In this document: piece after piece, positions 51,149 to 53,541 of the stretch
Position numbering within the stretch: position 1 is the first letter of the stretch
Layout: every line of letters begins with the position of its first letter
NCBI GenBank assembly: GCA_017446845.1
Contig: JAFSOQ010000094.1
Coordinates: 1-53,541, forward strand
DNA: 53,541 nucleotides
Source of the DNA: Selenomonadaceae bacterium
GTDB taxonomy: Bacteria > Bacillota > Negativicutes > Selenomonadales > Selenomonadaceae
Direction: 5' to 3'
The notes under the pieces: model-generated
Database searches by the model: none
What the model was told of the DNA's origin: nothing
Seen by the model: the letters and a program-made list of their open reading frames with translations, nothing else
Made by a program: the position numbers and the translations under genes

Positions 51149-53107
51149 TTATATTTTCGCTATTAAATCTCGGTTTGCAACGTCGCTGACGAGTTCAAAG
51201 CTCAACTGCCGCAATTTTTTGTTCGCCGCCGTCAATTTCACGCGCACATTGTCGCCGATATGATAACTTTTGCCGGTACGCGTGCCTATCAACGCAAACT
51301 CACGCTCGACGAAAGCATAATAATCGCCGTCAAGCTCCGCCGCTCTGACCAAGCCGTCAACGCCGTTATCCAGTTCGACGAAAAATCCGAAGTTGGTCAC
51401 GGATTCTATCACGCCGTCGAAATTTTGCCCGACGAACTGTTGCATGTATTCCACAGCTTTTAAATCCAATGCTTCCCGCTCAATGTCTATCGCCCGTCGT
51501 TCACGTTCCGAACTTTGTCGCGATATTTCTTCCAAATTTTTGTCCGATAACTTTTTTCCCTCGAAACTCGCCCTTAACATTCTGTGGACGATTAAATCGG
51601 GGTAGCGTCTTATCGGCGATGTGAAATGCGTATAAAATTTTGCCGCAAGCCCGAAGTGTCCGAGATTTTCGGGCGAATAGCGCGCCTGTTGCATTGTTCG
51701 CAAGGCATAAGTCATGATAATTTTTTCGGCGGGAAGATTTTTGACTTTGGATAAAATTTTTTGGAATTCTGACGGCTCTTTTCCCTTGTTTATGTGCAAG
51801 CTGAAATGTGCAAGTAAATTATTCAGCGTCAAAACTTTTTCGGGCGTCGGAATTTCGTGCACGCGGTACAAGCTCGGAATTTTTTTATTGATTGTGTGTT
51901 CGGCGACGGTTTCATTTGCGAGGAGCATACACTCTTCGATAATCGATTCGGCAACACTCTGAATTCTTTTTGTAATTTCAAGCGGTTTGCCCGCCTCGTT
52001 CAAAATAATTTTCATTTCGGGCAGGTCGAAATCAATCGCGCCGCGTTCGGAACGAATTTTTTTCCGCAAGCCGTGAATTTTCTTCAAGACGTTGAGATTG
52101 TCCGCGCAGTCGGCTAAAAAATTTTTATCGCCGTCGAGAAATTTATTGACTTCCGTGTAAGTTAATCGCCTGAAAACGTGAATCACCGTCGGAAAAATTT
52201 TGTAATCGACGACTTTGCCCGCCGAATTGATTTTCATCTCGCAAGCCATTGACAAACGGTCGACGCCGGCATTTAAACTGCAAATGCCGTTCGATAATTC
52301 GGTCGGGAGCATGGGAACAACCCTATCGACAGGATAAATACTCGTGCCGCGCTCAAAAGCTTCGCGGTCAAGGGCGGTGTGCGGGCGAACATAGTAGCTG
52401 ACGTCGGCAATGTAGACGCCCAAAAAAAATTCGCCGTCGCGTTCCTCGGCGTAAACTCCGTCGTCCAAATCTTTTGCGTCCTCGCCGTCAATCGTCACGA
52501 TTTTTAAATTGCGGCGGTCGATTCGCTTGGAAATTTCGTTTTGGCTCGGCTCAAGTTCGATTCGCGACGCTTCGGCTTGCACTTCAGGCGAAAAATCTTC
52601 TTCGACGCCGTGACTGCGTAAAATTCCGCGAATCTCGACGCCGGGAGCATTTTCCTTGCCCAAAACTTCAACGACTTCGCCGCGCAGAGGTTGCCACGAA
52701 ATAATTTTGACGACGACTTTTGTTTTGGCGGGAAATTTTTCTTCAAGCTTAGGAACTGCAATTTCTCGGTCAATGCGTTTGTCATCGGGCGTGACGAAAG
52801 TTTTTTTCTTAATTTGCGTGAGCGTACCGACGATAATTTGATTTACGCGCTCCAAAACTTCGACGATATAACCTTCGCGACGCCTGCCATAGTCATCGGT
52901 AATTCGGACTTTAACGCGGTCGCCATTCCACGCACTGCCTAAATCTTCCGCGTCGATAAAAATGTCCGCGCCGCCGTCTTCGGGCGAGACGAATCCGAAA
53001 CCTTTTATATTGACGCTGAGCTTGCCGACAACGTACACAGGCTTTTTAAAGCGCGGGTCAACGATAAAATCTTCATACGGGTCGAAAAATTTTTTACGCC
53101 TGCTCAT
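51149..53107 (-). CDS. rnr: Ribonuclease R
   Basis: 652 residues: cold-shock domains (KGFGFVSPEDGGADIFI), RNB catalytic domain with TIDGEDAKDLDDGVYAE (metal-binding Asp cluster) and HFTSPIRRYPDLIVHRML, and a C-terminal S1 domain (FDGVIESVTNFGFFVELDNG). It is shorter than E. coli RNase R because the basic tail and N-terminal helix-turn-helix are absent. It degrades structured RNA. ATG overlaps the thioesterase stop by 4 bp (ATGA), so the two are coupled. No secG or smpB alongside. Confidence 0.95.
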   Translation of the reverse strand: MSRRKKFFDPYEDFIVDPRFKKPVYVVGKLSVNIKGFGFVSPEDGGADIFIDAEDLGSAWNGDRVKVRITDDYGRRREGYIVEVLERVNQIIVGTLTQIKKKTFVTPDDKRIDREIAVPKLEEKFPAKTKVVVKIISWQPLRGEVVEVLGKENAPGVEIRGILRSHGVEEDFSPEVQAEASRIELEPSQNEISKRIDRRNLKIVTIDGEDAKDLDDGVYAEERDGEFFLGVYIADVSYYVRPHTALDREAFERGTSIYPVDRVVPMLPTELSNGICSLNAGVDRLSMACEMKINSAGKVVDYKIFPTVIHVFRRLTYTEVNKFLDGDKNFLADCADNLNVLKKIHGLRKKIRSERGAIDFDLPEMKIILNEAGKPLEITKRIQSVAESIIEECMLLANETVAEHTINKKIPSLYRVHEIPTPEKVLTLNNLLAHFSLHINKGKEPSEFQKILSKVKNLPAEKIIMTYALRTMQQARYSPENLGHFGLAAKFYTHFTSPIRRYPDLIVHRMLRASFEGKKLSDKNLEEISRQSSERERRAIDIEREALDLKAVEYMQQFVGQNFDGVIESVTNFGFFVELDNGVDGLVRAAELDGDYYAFVEREFALIGTRTGKSYHIGDNVRVKLTAANKKLRQLSFELVSDVANRDLIAKI

Positions 53108-53496
53108 GACAATGCTACGACCGCAAATTTAGCTGTCGCCTCCGCAGTGATTGTGCCGTCGGGAGTTTCAACCGTTGAGCGCATTGAAATTATATTTTTC
53201 CGCTGATTTTCTTCCCAAGCGGTGATTTTCAATTCCTGTTCAATGGGCGTCGGAAATTTGTAGCGAACTTCCAATCGTCCCGTCAAAGATTTTTCGTGAT
53301 ATTTAGCGGAAATGAACTTGCACATCGTTTCATCAAGCATGGTGGAAATAATTCCGCCGTGAGCAGTTCCGTCGTAGCCTTGAAACTCTTTCGGCAAAAA
53401 TTTTTTCGTCGTAATTTTTTCGCCGTCGAAATCGAACGTCAAATGTAAACCAATCGGATTTTTTTCTCCGCAAGCAAAGCAATATTCGTCACTCAT
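53104..53496 (-). CDS. Hotdog-fold thioesterase (PaaI-like)
   Basis: 130 residues: CFACGEKNPIGLHLTF opening typical of one PaaI/4HBT group, then GYDGTAHGGIISTMLDETM with the catalytic HGG and acidic residue, and GRLEVRYKFPTPI. Hydrolyses an acyl-CoA; substrate unknown. Translationally coupled to rnr. Confidence 0.88.
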   Translation of the reverse strand: MSDEYCFACGEKNPIGLHLTFDFDGEKITTKKFLPKEFQGYDGTAHGGIISTMLDETMCKFISAKYHEKSLTGRLEVRYKFPTPIEQELKITAWEENQRKNIISMRSTVETPDGTITAEATAKFAVVALS

Positions 53497-53519
53497 TAAA
53501 TCAACTCCATAAAAAAATT

Positions 53520-53541
53520 ATGAATTAGGAATTAGGAATTA
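53520..53541. repeat. Heptamer array cut by the window end
   Basis: GAATTAG GAATTAG GAATTA units at the last bases, before the thioesterase gene. Confidence 0.75.

Overview
The window looks like a chromosome segment of an anaerobic, LPS-bearing Firmicute of the Negativicutes (Selenomonas/Veillonella-like). The evidence is an Etf/FAD lactate dehydrogenase module of the Acetobacterium Lct type, a biotin-dependent carboxyltransferase subunit, a heptose-phosphate kinase of LPS inner-core synthesis, FabK as enoyl-ACP reductase, LonB beside rplI, and FliB flagellin methylases. This placement is inferred from gene content only. Codon use and the AT-rich gaps look uniform, and no phage or plasmid genes are evident.

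Layout: 0-3 kb has the end of acpP, a FabK-like flavoenzyme and nnr. 3-4.2 kb is a decayed BMP-type lipoprotein gene with repeat and IS debris. 4.2-7.4 kb is a large hybrid sensor kinase and an IS256 scrap. 7.4-12.2 kb is a lactate oxidation operon (lctB-lctC-lctD-larA). 12.4-14.3 kb is an RsbU-like phosphatase with a STAS partner. 14.6-17.4 kb is recO, a DUF502 membrane protein and a class III aminotransferase. 17.5-22 kb is a sugar/cyclitol cluster (Gfo/Idh/MocA oxidoreductase, AraC regulator, IolE-like protein, GPH symporter). 22-24 kb is a two-component system. 24-28.6 kb has xth, lonB, rplI and a YitT protein. 28.8-33.7 kb has a carboxyltransferase, an internally duplicated unknown protein, a glycerophosphotransferase-like protein and a heptose kinase. 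34-43 kb is a leftward block: CMD protein, flavoprotein, asd, two fliB, yceD, rpmF, a structured leader RNA, plsX, fabK, fabD. 43.3-46.5 kb is a decayed RTX/zinc-protease gene. 46.5-53.5 kb has a TPR glucosaminidase-like lipoprotein, trpS, an Uma2 protein, a SPINDLY-type glycosyltransferase, rnr and a thioesterase.

Two things stand out. First, about sixteen arrays of 7-nt tandem units are spread through the window. Most are built as two opposed arms and come in four sequence types. They lie mostly between genes, but also supply a Shine-Dalgarno sequence, stop codons, protein C-termini and an in-frame segment of a glycosyltransferase. Second, a structured RNA ending in an intrinsic terminator lies between rpmF and plsX, only about 30 nt before the plsX start. 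It looks like an attenuator or riboswitch controlling phospholipid/fatty-acid synthesis, and I could not assign it to a known class.
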